DNA of 64,000 nucleotides, taken from assembly GCA_013365325.1 (NCBI GenBank), contig JABVXV010000007.1:496001-560000 (forward strand), given 5' to 3'. The notes under the pieces were generated by a model. That model ran no database searches. It saw only the letters and a program-made list of their open reading frames with translations, and was not told where the DNA came from. Positions 38,244 to 50,022 of the stretch are shown here, piece after piece. How positions within the stretch are numbered: position 1 is the stretch's first letter; each line of letters opens with the position of its first letter. This stretch comes from Dipetalonema caudispina (taxonomy: Eukaryota > Nematoda > Chromadorea > Rhabditida > Onchocercidae). Position numbers and translations under genes: made by a program.

Positions 38244-40585
38244 ATGTCTCGATTTTTGCCACCAATAGTGAAAAACCACTCATGTTGTATTGATAGTCAC
38301 GATCTATCCCTCAGCACCGAACCGGACGGAAGGTAAAAAAAGTTATCAATTTCCTTTGCAAGTAGTTTGGATTACCAATTTTTGAAAAGTTTTAAAGTGA
38401 TTATACAATACTGCTATCGATTTACAAATCATTTATTACTGATAACATTGAACCTAAGGGAAGTGTATACATATACAGTAACATGGCATGATTTGCAACA
38501 TTTCGAGCGATCAAATTTAACAGCCGCATCTCCTCAATTCTCATTTATGAGTGGTATGAAATCTGCGGTTATCATTTCCACTCCAATGTTTACAATCTAA
38601 TCTGATTTCTTTTCAAGATAGAAATAAAATTAGAAAGGTACAATAACATAAGATTCATACTTCGGAAGTATCCGGAAAATAGACGATCATTAAGAGTCGC
38701 ATTTTGCTGGAGCATAATAGACGACATTTAAAAGATTTTATTAGGTAATTGACTTGGTCAATTTTCGCCTTATAATTTCTAAGTCATACAGGTCTGATGT
38801 CAACTTTTTTGCTGTTGAATGATTTGGATTGAATCAAGATCACCTTACAGATCAATGATAAGTCTTTAGTTGCTCCGGTTTTCTTAAGTTATGAACATTC
38901 TTGAGAACAAGTGATATTAAGTATTTTAGTGTCTCCGAAGCAAGATATGTCCTCAACAGACATGCAAATTTGTAAACTCATTGCGCCAAGTAATGCTCCT
39001 AATTCGCTAATTCGAGAATGCCGCTGTGATGGACCATGTGGAGAAATTAAGGCCTGTCTGCATTTTGCTAAGATTTTTAAAACAGTTGCTATAAATAGTT
39101 ATGGCAAGTTCATTGAATGATAATTAAATGAATCTGAATGGGAAAAAAGCACTTCACTTCTGATAGTTAGAGTGTTTACAGCAAACACATTCAAAATGAT
39201 AATCTACAACTAATGCAAAACGCATTTAATATCGAATATAATTGAGGAAGGCCTATATGACTGAATTGATATTTGAATAGGACATTAATTTCTAAATTTC
39301 TGGACAGTGCTGAAGTACTTTTTGTAGCCAGTGAGTGAAATGCATATTATGGGCCTATGTGATCATTGCATTTGTCAGGATTGTTTCGAAAAAGCATCAG
39401 CTGCTGAAATTGGTTTGTTTACTTCAGCGGTTTCACGGCAGTACCGCAATTTGCATGCTATTTACTATCACAAAAGCAATTTCGTTTTTGCATAATTTTT
39501 CTTTATTCAGCTAGTGGCTTTGGTTGTCCAAATGTGGGCTGTTACCAAACGGATCATCACTGTCGCAGAATCCAAGAAACTATCTCCATGCCACTGCATA
39601 GGACAGCTTCTGATAAGGTACTAACGGGAATTTCGTTCATGTTACAAGAAAAAAGACAGTAGTATCATAACTGATAACACGGACTTCCAACTCATTTATT
39701 GTGGAATGTTTATATCGGGAATTTTATAGGTTCTCTGTTCACTTAATCAAAATTTGAATCATTTATCTTCTCATTTGATGAAAATTTTTTTGAGAGTGAT
39801 CAAAGCATAGTGCCAGTTGTGCTGAAAAGTAGGCCATGCCTTTGTTTGGTGGACGTTCGCTTGACAACCTTCACACCGTTACGAAATTCTGACAAAGTAT
39901 GTCGTCAACAACAAATTGTAGAAGTATACGGCGATTACACGATGTTGCAAACATTAAATATACTGAAAGAGTATGGACGGATCAGCAGGTTAATCAATCC
40001 ATCTCGACAATTAATCCATTCCCAACAAAAATAAATATGCAAGATGAGCCAAGCCTTATTATTATTTCAGAATGGGTAACTCTACCTTGCAAGAAAAATA
40101 TACAATCTTCATTTCTTCTGACTTTTGATCTATATTGAATCACCATATCCTTAATATACTACCTTAAACAAAATATTTCATTGCACTATTTCTATCTCTG
40201 CAATCCTTCCACTATTCTGCCTACCGGGAATGATTTTCAGTTCTCCAATAAAGTTCGTGGTATCCCCGTAGAGGTTATGTTATCAGCAAAGCTTGCAGAA
40301 ATTTCCGTTATATGAAATTAAATGTAAATCCCGAGGACTGCTAAATGAAAATCTATTCATACCTTAACTTATATTTGAATTCATTGTTTTCTTTGATAAT
40401 CTTACTTTATCCTTTTGTTGTTTAGTTTGGATATCGCAAATCATGCATATTACTGTCCAAGTGGTCGCATCAATGAACGTTCATCCTGGAAACATATTCG
40501 AGAAGGTGACCTGTTGATGCCAATTACAAAATTTGGCCAAGAAGATCAGCGTATTGACATCATTTTCGATTGTACCGCCTATTAG
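38244..40585 (+). CDS. RING-like zinc-binding protein, possible E3 ligase
   Basis: Probable zinc-binding protein, perhaps a ubiquitin ligase; the specific orthologue is not recognised. Six exons in exact phase: 38244-38332, 38922-39084, 39328-39412, 39511-39617, 39795-39988, 40426-40585; about 265 aa. A Cys-rich first part reads RECRCDGPCGEIKACLHFAK, then GLCDHCICQDC and FGCPNVGCYQTDHHC. The spacing C-x-H-x2-C-x2-C in CDHCICQDC followed by C-P-x3-C is that of the second half of a RING finger, with CRCDGPC as the likely first ligands. The C-terminal ~120 residues (from SIVPVVLKSRPCLCLVDV to IIFDCTAY) form no domain I know. The 39084/39328 junction is ambiguous: a donor at 39097 with acceptor 39332 also keeps frame. 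The protein lies downstream of two genes on the same strand but too far for an operon. Confidence 0.72.
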
Positions 40586-43500
40586 CCATTATCAATGATG
40601 TGCTAATATGCAAATCATCAATTATATTTTCTTATCCTCTATTTGCTTCAGCTTCTCAGCAAAGTAATTACTCGTTTATTTTCGATAGCATTGAAAAATG
40701 TATTGAATTATTGGGAATATATTTTTACCACAATTTGTTCCCACTAATCTTATTCATTAGTTCATAGTTTAACTTCTGGAATGAAGAATTCAGGCAAATT
40801 ATTAGAACGGTCGAGCTATATCATTGGTCATTTTATAACAGCAATGTCATTCAATGAATTTAAAAACTTCAATGCATCATAACGATAGCAATATAATTAT
40901 TTACATTCAATTTCCTGATATTATTTATCAACTGGATGAAGCTAATTCTAGGCATTGTAGAAATAGATTGAAATTACAAAATTAAATTGTGTTGATAAAG
41001 GAATAAGCACAACGGTCAAGAACTTATTTTCATGAAATCTAACCAAAAGAACAGTACTGCAGTAAGGTTAATGGACTATAATATGCCAAGAACAGCTACG
41101 TTGTATAGTAATAATTGTAAATAAATCTATGTATAATGAATGGAATTGATAGACTATGCCATAAAATGATCATATCAGAAACAGGTAAATGATCTAATTT
41201 TAATTTCACAACGCTGAATAAATGTATTATAGAACACTTCTGCAATCTCATGAAGTTCTGGGACATTGAATAATTAATTAAGAAAGGATAGCATTTCTGA
41301 TTACTTCGAGATAGTGACAGTATGGTTGACTTAAATGAATGCATAAAAAGAAGAAAGACTTACTGAAATCGCAGGGCTGTTAATACAATCTGATAAGATC
41401 GTTGTTTCCAGTGTATATCGTAATTTTCATAATTGCTTCACTGTGGACAGCGAACTTTTAACAAAAAGATAAATGATATTAATAATAGCATCATTTCCAA
41501 GACCAACATGGACAGATGACTGCAGTGGTCATTCATTGTTAGCTAAATGAATCACTGTAAGAACTAGCAACCGAATTTTCCGAAGAACTTTCATAAAATC
41601 AAAAGAAATATTGCATAAATAAATAATCAGTAACAGGGATTTCTTCTACCGTCCTGCAAGAATACTTCTGTTCCATAGTGGTAAAAAAACAATTCGACGT
41701 TTGATGATGTTAATCTAAATCAGGTTAACTAGACAGAAAAATTGAAGTTTATGAATAAATGCGGTTACAATCAAAACAATTATTATTAATTTGTGAGACG
41801 AAGAGATTTTAAAGTAACCGTATATGTCAGAATAAAAATTAATGAAGTGTCACATGAGAACAATATCTGAGGTAAAAGAAACGAAGTATTTTGCTTTATC
41901 CATCTTCTGCGTTTAGAATGGTCAAATCAAAGCAAAGCAAAGTCGGCGGATCAAATTATCATCTCCCATAAGATAACTTGCAAACGAATAGATATTACGA
42001 TTAATTAAAACTGAATATTAGATCTAATAATTTGCGGGAAATTCCTTCCTTCATTACCACAAAACTTTGATGATCTACTAAGATATTCACTGAACATTGC
42101 TTAGTTCATTGGCTGACACATCTAGGAGCGGTCTCCAGAAGAACAATAAAGTGAACTTTGTTAGCTTCCAAAAACAAAAAAAAAAGCTGAATCTTCTTGC
42201 TTCAATACCAGGTATCTGATATTTATTTAGAATTAATCTATTTTAATCGAATTTAACATGTTATTAACAAACCAATGCAGGTTGCAAATGTCTAGTATAG
42301 ATATAAAGAGCCATTTCAACGGAGTTAGATTTACCCCGTGCTCTGAAATTTTATTTAAAATTTGAATTGTTCCGATAAATTTGAACTCATTGGTGATCTC
42401 GTAACATAACTGACCTTAGAAAAACATCAAACAATTTTAAAAAATCTGCCAGCAATCATTTAAAACTCGACATTTTACCACTGCGCGAAGTCCCAATACA
42501 TACAAGTAACCGTTTTGTTGAGGGAACTTGCATTAATCATTAAACCACCCAAAATCAAAAATTGTTCCAGTAAAAATCATATGCATCTTAGAAACAAGAC
42601 CAAGCCGAATGAACTCGTAAAATCAAAAATTACTTCCTTTCTCTCCATATATGATTAACTCCCAACGACATCACAACCTCTCAATGAAAAGCAAGATTTT
42701 ATCAACACTTTAAAAACAGTATCAAAAATTGAAAACCGTAGAATTTCTTGGGAGCACCAAACATAACAATAACTATAACAACAACAATAGTGATAACGAG
42801 CAACAAATTATACAAATGAAAATCCACATATCACTTTCTCGGTTAGATTTGTTGAGCTTAGCAGCAGAGCATCAGGACCAAAGTGCTGAAAATGCTTCAA
42901 AAGACGGCTTACTGACCGTCTCGTTAAGCAGATTCATTAACTTATTTTTTTACAACCAGTTACTCAATTCGAAAAATTATGATTCTTTTAATTTTTGCTC
43001 TAAAATACTGTACATTTATAGTGACGCATGATAAACTTAGCCATGCTTCCATCTGCAAACTAAGGAGACGAAAAGAAGTGATCTTGTCATTCAATCAGAA
43101 AAACATAGAAGTTGTAAACATTGTTTTTCATAAAAATGTAATTATCTGCGAAATATTATTCCTCTGCAGTGATCCTTAAGAATCCATACAAAAGAAACAA
43201 AACTTAAGACTAATTTATCATCCAATTTTTCCAATCCCTCGCTGCAATTCCGTTTCAGCATTCTTAATTCGGGTGATTATGGTGAAAAATGCTATCATTA
43301 CTGGTTTTCTTTCTCGAATATGCATTAAAATGTAAAAAGAATCCATAATCAGCACACAATTAATGGTACCTGAAGACCCCAATTTTCCAGTCTTTGAACA
43401 TTCGTTTGAAGCATACTTTTCAATTCGAACACATTTGAAGACTGAATGTCTGACCACTTCATGCTGAATGAAAATATGTTGAAAGCGTTTCGTTTTTGTG

Positions 43501-45044
43501 AGAGAAATCAAGAATCAAATTCTGTTTCGATTCTCTGGCCAGTGAATTAAAAAAATCTAAACAATAGGAAACTAATAATAGTTCCGCATTTGATGATTAC
43601 AATTTTTAGTGATAGACATGCTTCCAGGTGGAACTAAACTTTTAAAAACAATGCATGTGAAGTTTCGTGAAAGAGTCCCTCATTGCCTCTCCTTCCTTCT
43701 CCATCTCCTTCAATTCAAATGTCCACGTTAACTTAGCATGAAAAAACAATTTAAGCGATTTCTAAATCGTAAGGACAGTCAAGTTCACCTAATAAGGTAT
43801 AACCGATCAAAATTTCTAATAAATTCTGATTTCAGCGAGCGAAATATCAATCTTTCCCCTCTACCTAATATAAAGGAAGCATTTTTCTACGAAGTACAAC
43901 GAATGAAAACAAAAGTGCACGATAAGGGGTAAAGCAGATGAACAAACATACTGTCATGGATGCTTTGAAGAGTCTTTCAGTCTTTTAGACAGCTGTCCTG
44001 CAAATTAGATTGGTCTAGGTATTACTAAAACATAAATTGCAATTTAAATAACGAGGTAATCAAATTCAATTTTCTGATTCAATTTATTGATCGAAATTTT
44101 TAAATCAAATTTACGGTAAAATGAAGGGAGTTACTATATCTAACTGTAAAGAAATGTAAAAATGTGAATATCGAATAGAAGTTCAAGAGAAACGACAACA
44201 CAAACAATAATAGCATAAACATAATTCAACAATATTTTTCAAAGTTGGTAAAAAAGACAGAAACAACGATTTAACTAAAAAAAAATGTGGAAAGGGTTTC
44301 CAGAAAAATCCAAGTGATCAGGATTTTTTGCAACCCTTTTTCACGTATAACATCGATATCGATAGTAGACCACATACTTTCTCACTCTTTTTTAATTCAA
44401 AGAAACAACCCTCTTTCACACAAATTTGAAGATGATGTTACAAAACTCATTAAAATTTAAGTGTATTTAAAAGCACTCAGTCCACATCCAGCAAAAGAAA
44501 GTTGAAATTAAAAAGTCTTTTTTACAAGTCTTTCCTAGATATTTTATAATGAAGTTATCAGATTTTGCCAAAAAAAAAAAAACAGGAAACATTATCATCA
44601 GATTAGATATAGAATGACTAATAACTCATTAAAAATAATTTATAACTTTTCCTTTAAACGATGAGGAAACTATTTAGCAATGTTTTCAGATAGTCAGAGA
44701 ACCTTTTTTCAGTTTTGCTTTCTCTGGAATACGGAACAGAAAATCAAGACTTTAAATCTGGAATTATTTTGAAAAAAGTGAAAGTTCAAGTTGCCCCATT
44801 CTCAGCTGTATAAACCTATCACTTGCTGCTGAAACTGGCAAGATATTCCAGAGGTACCGAAAGAACATTGCGAGAAGTAGTGTTGGTTGTAGAACGTGAT
44901 TTCATTGAACTCTGGAAAGTTACTTTACAATCGAAAAACGTTCTTTGAACAAGTGAATCCTCAATATCTATCTTCAAGCTTGAAAAAAATATCATGTTTA
45001 TTTCATTTCAGATCTGCATACGAATCAGCTACACTATTTGTTTC
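40586..45044. other. 4.5-kb region without a supported gene
   Basis: Between two convergent genes. Two weak coding hints exist. On the plus strand 42729-43031 is an open frame with an Asn-rich stretch followed by 30 fairly polar residues. On the minus strand 43463-43370 has a CATTCAG acceptor, a GTACC donor and a frame of 31 polar, helix-prone residues. Neither joins to other exons that I could find. Otherwise AT-rich with A runs. Confidence 0.45.
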
Positions 45045-48000
45045 TTAACGGCATGGAAACACCTCCTTTTGAAACTTGAAAGTCCACATACTCTTCAAAG
45101 AATGAAAATTAACCTGTATCGATCCACCACCAATGATGAAACCATCACTTGAACTATTCTCACGCGTATCACTCTAAAATTATATGTCGTATAAGAAACT
45201 TGAAAGAAAAAAAGAAGGAAACAAACACTTGTAATAAATTTACTAAGACAACTTTCTTTAAAAACAAATATTTTGATACTTGAAAGTCGAATAAAAATAA
45301 TGCCTTTAAATTAATGTGAAAATAATCGGTCAGTGTTTTTAGGAATGCATAAGAAGGCAAGTTAAATTTTTTTTGGCCTCAAAACATGCTGAATATCCAG
45401 AATTGATAAATTACTAAAGAATCGCATTTCCACGGAATTTCAAATACAGTATATTCGACTGCACCTAATTCTAGCTTTCGTTATTGCTAACAATCAAAAG
45501 AAAGAGCAATAACATGAACTGTTCAAACCGTTCACAGTAAAATATTTGGAATGTTTATAGAAGCTTATCAATGATGGCAAAAATTAGAGGAAAAAGAACA
45601 TACTTTAAGTGGCGCTGGTACACTCGGCACAATACTTGGTCCTGCTAGCTCTTCAGGCTGCATTTCCATACTTTGACTTTCAGTTGATGCCTACAATTGT
45701 TAAGGACTAAAAAGATTCAAATCCCACACAAAAAAATTGACAGCTGAATTCACCCTGACTTTTGCAATACTGCGTTCAAAGATATGCATCTAATCGTGTA
45801 TCATTTGGAAAGTATAATCACTAAATGAAAAACTTTTTTAGCAAATCAAGTTTGCGTATGTACCTTTCTACTGGTTGCTATTTGTCACAAATACAGAAAG
45901 ATATACCTTGTTTGTTTTTCCTTTGTATGGTAAAACGCCGTCACGTAACTGGAAAATATTATTATAAGAGTAAACGAAATTTTTTATGAAAACTTTATCG
46001 TCTCAGAAGACTATCTGACTGTGAAGAACAGCATATGAAATTGTAGATAAGTACCATTTCTCTTAATTGCATGTAAATTACGCCCAGAACATTTCGACCA
46101 AGACCAAACTTGGGAATTGAGAGAACTGTTTCATTAGTTAGTGGGAATTCCATTGGGATCTGGAAAAGGAAATTTAGAAGAAAAATTGTTTTGCTTGCAT
46201 AAAAATGGGTTACCAATTGCTGTGTGACATATTACTTGAATCAAAAGGTGCAGCTAACTGCACTAACTCAGTCATTGAGAAAATTTCAACATAAAGTTAG
46301 TTTTTGATCTGTTGCAGACTGCTATCACAGACTATTACAGTAACAAAATTCTGCTTACTTTAATCATGACTTTGTTGTTTTGCATGCTTTTCGCCCAATC
46401 CTGTATATAGTTGTGATTACAAGCACTTGCATAAAAATCGTCACCACCGAAACAATGTACAAGTAACTTGTCGCCAGAATCCGTTAATTCTTTTCGAAGT
46501 TCTTCACATTGCTCAACTTTTGCTAACAATGCACGCTAAACAATTTCTGCCCATTAAAGATGTTTAAAAACTTCAATCTCTGAATAGCTGTTGTTTACCA
46601 TTATCACTAGCTAGAATGATGGGAAAGACATCAAGGAGGAAGTTTGAAAACATGCCTCCGAGTCAATCGGCAACTACTGTGTCATAACATTGTGATGCAG
46701 TAACAGTTTGAGTAATTACGATTTAGTTGTTTATTTATTATTAATCCCACGTCAAGTGCTGTGTAAGGTGACCATTTAATCATTACGACCATTCAAGTCA
46801 CACAGTTCAAACATCCAGAGACAAAACTTGGCTAAAGACTACTTTACTAAACACGTAAAACAAGTCCTGTATCTTTTGAATCTCCATGGTTTGGAAGTTA
46901 TATTATGTAAGAAGGATATCGAATGAAAAAAAATAAAATAAATAAATTCAAAGGTCTTATTAAAAACGAGTATTCGATAAATCATTTCGTAATTCTTATC
47001 ACATACCTGCATTGCTTCAAGACCAGGACCTTTCCGCCATTCTTCCGCTGCGCTTCGGCTCACCTGCAAATATCTCACTTTCGATATGTGAGAAGCTCCA
47101 AACTGATTTACTTTCCCCAGTAATCAAAACAAACCTATTAACTTATTTCTTTTTTAACATCATGCACATAAAAAACTCAGGATAAAATAATTTTTTATAG
47201 CTGTATGATTTCATAGCTTACTTTATTGATTTTCAAGATATTTCGTGCAAGCGTATTATAATCTTTAGGCGTTGATTTTGATGAACCATCAAGTTCAACA
47301 CATTCTGTCATCAGCAACGATGTGACGCCACACAGTGCCTCGGTTTTGGCAAGCTGATAAAAATGGTTCACATTGTCATATACTCGACCATCGATTTCCA
47401 GCGGAAACTGTAAACTTAGTAAATGAAAATTTAAGCATTCGATTCTGTGGAAAATTAATGAAATCTGTCAGCTACAACAACAAAAAACAAAGTTTATTGT
47501 AGCTAGCACTTGTTTTACTAAATTTGACGACAATGACGAAATAGAACTGAAAGTCCATGCTCTGATTTCGCGAAATTTTTGAAACTGAACAAAAAAGACC
47601 ATGAAAACAAACATCGTGTTGGGCTGTGAAGACATTCTGAAAGCCTGAGAAGCATATTATGTTGTCGGGAGCAACCGCATACTCTTTATATTTGGCTGCT
47701 TCAGGTAATTTCTTGAACTAAAAAAAGGAAAAGAATTAAGAATCGTAATACAGCTATATTATTCATTCTGCCTACAGAATCAAATAAAATGTTGAAAACT
47801 AACCACTCCAGCTGTTAGAAAAACATACGATAAGCACTTTCGCCAGGTTTAATTCATTGCTTTTCCAAAGAAAACTATTGAAAAGATCTAACTTCAAACG
47901 GTCTCCTTTGTACAAATCCTCGTTTCATAATACGTCCATACATAAACCGTGGTGCCCCACGAGGCATCCGCATTGGCCCGTAACCAAAACGACCTCCTCG

Positions 48001-48552
48001 AAAACCCATTGGTCCAGGCAAATTTCTCAGCAGACGACCACCACCACGACTCTCGTAACGTGGCCAAGCTAAATTAAATAGATATAGTTGCACAAGAAGC
48101 GAAGATGAAGTTAATTTAAGCGTTATTCTGCTTTTGTTCAGTATAAATTATGAGTGCATATAGAGAACAGACTTAAAATTAGGTGAAATGCTTGAAATAA
48201 AAGAGACAGTTTAATAAAAATTCACAACTATAATACGCATCGGTGCAGTACAAACCGATTATTCAGAACAGATATACGTCTCGCTGATTTCCTAGGAAAC
48301 ATGATAGGCTTATTTCAAATATTCTGTGTTAATCACTAATGATCAAGAAATTTTTTTTTTTTTTGGATTTTGCTGCAAGCGTAATACAGAGAATTAAAAA
48401 CTGAATATTATCCTTCTGTGTGGTGTGGTATTGTTCATATTACTTGATGTGTTGTATTTTGGGAGGAAGCAAAAAAGATTTGCATATTAAAATGATTGAA
48501 ACGAGCCAAACTTACAGTGGTAGGATGATGCAACAGGCTGTATGAATTCACC
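45045..48552 (-). CDS. RGG-rich NADAR-domain protein (5' end incomplete)
   Basis: NADAR (YbiA/DUF1768) proteins are N-glycosidases acting on ADP-ribose-type substrates, including ADP-ribosylated guanine. Exons: 48552-48516, 48068-47893, 47717-47613, 47407-47222, 47063-47007, 46535-46359, 46159-46055, 45948-45907, 45690-45604, 45173-45114; from the exon starting 47717 on, all are phase 0. The N-terminal part is Arg/Gly-rich (ESRGGGRLLRN, GFRGGRFGYGPMRMPRG), as in RNA-binding proteins. The NADAR fold runs from DNIICFSGFQNVFT through VYDNVNHFYQLAK, GPGLEAMQRALLAK, LVHCFGGDDFYAS and WAKSMQNNK to FGLGRNVLGVIYMQLREM. The helix motif normally reading V-E-H has Asn instead of Glu (VNHFYQ). A Ser/Glu-rich tail follows. 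Reading through the last donor gives a stop at 45045; further 3' exons are possible. An acidic open stretch near 48845-48900 could be an upstream exon. Confidence 0.8.
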
Positions 48553-50022
48553 CTGAAATTAAATTAGATGGATGGATTATTCCATCGCAAAGTTGAACTA
48601 TTTCGAAAATTAAGATGAAAGTTATTGAAAATTGCAAAACCAATTTATGAAAACATGAAGCCAATGAAGATATAAAAGCCGTTGTAAATCATAACCGTGA
48701 CAGTCCTTCAGTCGACTGAGGCCATTATATAAGGTTTTCTAGAAGACCAGCTTTTTAACGGTCTCGAAGAAGCTTACATGTATAAATTTCAGCGTAGAAT
48801 AAATCTTTCATTATGTAAAAAGAAAAACACTCCACTGGAACGATGGATGAACTTTGTCTTCTCATTATCGCAGTCTTCGTAATCCTCCTCTCTTCTAGCT
48901 ATTTCTTTCTGTTTTCAAACCTCAAATTTCAAAACCTAATTCTTCAATTTCATTTCTTACGAAAACAAAAGTCAATAACTGACATTGTATACTATGACAT
49001 GCAACAAAGCAGATGTAAACGAGATTTCAGTGCTACAGAATTACTGACGTGTGATCGTAAGAATCAGAATTTGTATGTAGCAAAAATTACTGGAGTATGA
49101 TACTAATTTACACAGAAAGCCCTATATAAGCAATTATAAAGCGTCTAAAGTGAATCAAAAACTACTCTGTTATGAACTCTACTTGAAATACCGAAACTGA
49201 CATCCCCGTCTTCATATTATTTGAAGAACTTTTTCATGAAATATTTAAATTAACTTTGGGTCATGCCGATACCAAAATAAATTCTAATAGCAGCGATTCT
49301 GAAGTGAAACTGAATAAGATGAAACAGGGAGTAGTGATGAAACAAGGAACCTAAAACATGATTAATAGTAGTGCTTCTGAAATGAGATTAGTATGACTTG
49401 CCTAACAATGGCCGATAATAGCTCAAAGAAGTGCTGCTGGCGTCGGCGTACGCTATCTTCATAATTTCGAGGAAGACATATTTTTAATATATTAACGAGG
49501 CGTGCACGAAGTTAAATATGTGCGAAATTTACGTGCTAAATAACTGTCAGATTTAACTCGTTCGGTCTGTTCATTTTCAACACATGACCTATTTATAAGA
49601 CAAACACTAATGTTATAGCCCCTCGCTTGGAAATATTACATGCTTCATGTCTGTTTTTTGATCTTGTCAAATTATTGACTGTGCACGCATATTTGCATCA
49701 AATTGATGCATGCTTGCATGAAGCCTCACCTACTCAGCGCGCTTATCACACGAAACAACGACACCCTACCGATTCCATTCACCGCGTACGTCACCGAGCC
49801 GAGAACGCGTCCTTAACAGCAACGAATGTCCAATGACCAGGGCGAGTAGTTCCGCAATCTGATGGACGGAAACACGGACGGATGAGTAATTTAACGTTTG
49901 ACGAGTAGTCCGTTGAAAGTTGGCCGGTCAGTATGTATTCATTATTGTCCCTACTCGAGTTTTAGGTGAAGATTTTGATTCGCCGAGTTTTAGTTATTCA
50001 AACATATTTCAGGTGTTTTACG
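48553..50022. promoter_or_regulatory. Divergent region between NADAR gene and RRP12
   Basis: Probably holds the missing first exon(s) of the NADAR gene on the minus strand and the RRP12 promoter on the plus strand. A GC-richer part with many CG dinucleotides spans about 49440-49930. A TGCATGCTTGCATGA palindromic motif lies at 49707-49721. ATATTTCAG at 50004-50012 precedes the RRP12 ATG by ten bases and looks like a spliced-leader acceptor. Confidence 0.45.

Noticed and set aside
48843..49100. Plus-strand ORF with a hydrophobic N-terminus.
   Set aside because: Composition is that of random AT-rich sequence. The opposite strand has an acidic stretch that fits an upstream NADAR exon at least as well.
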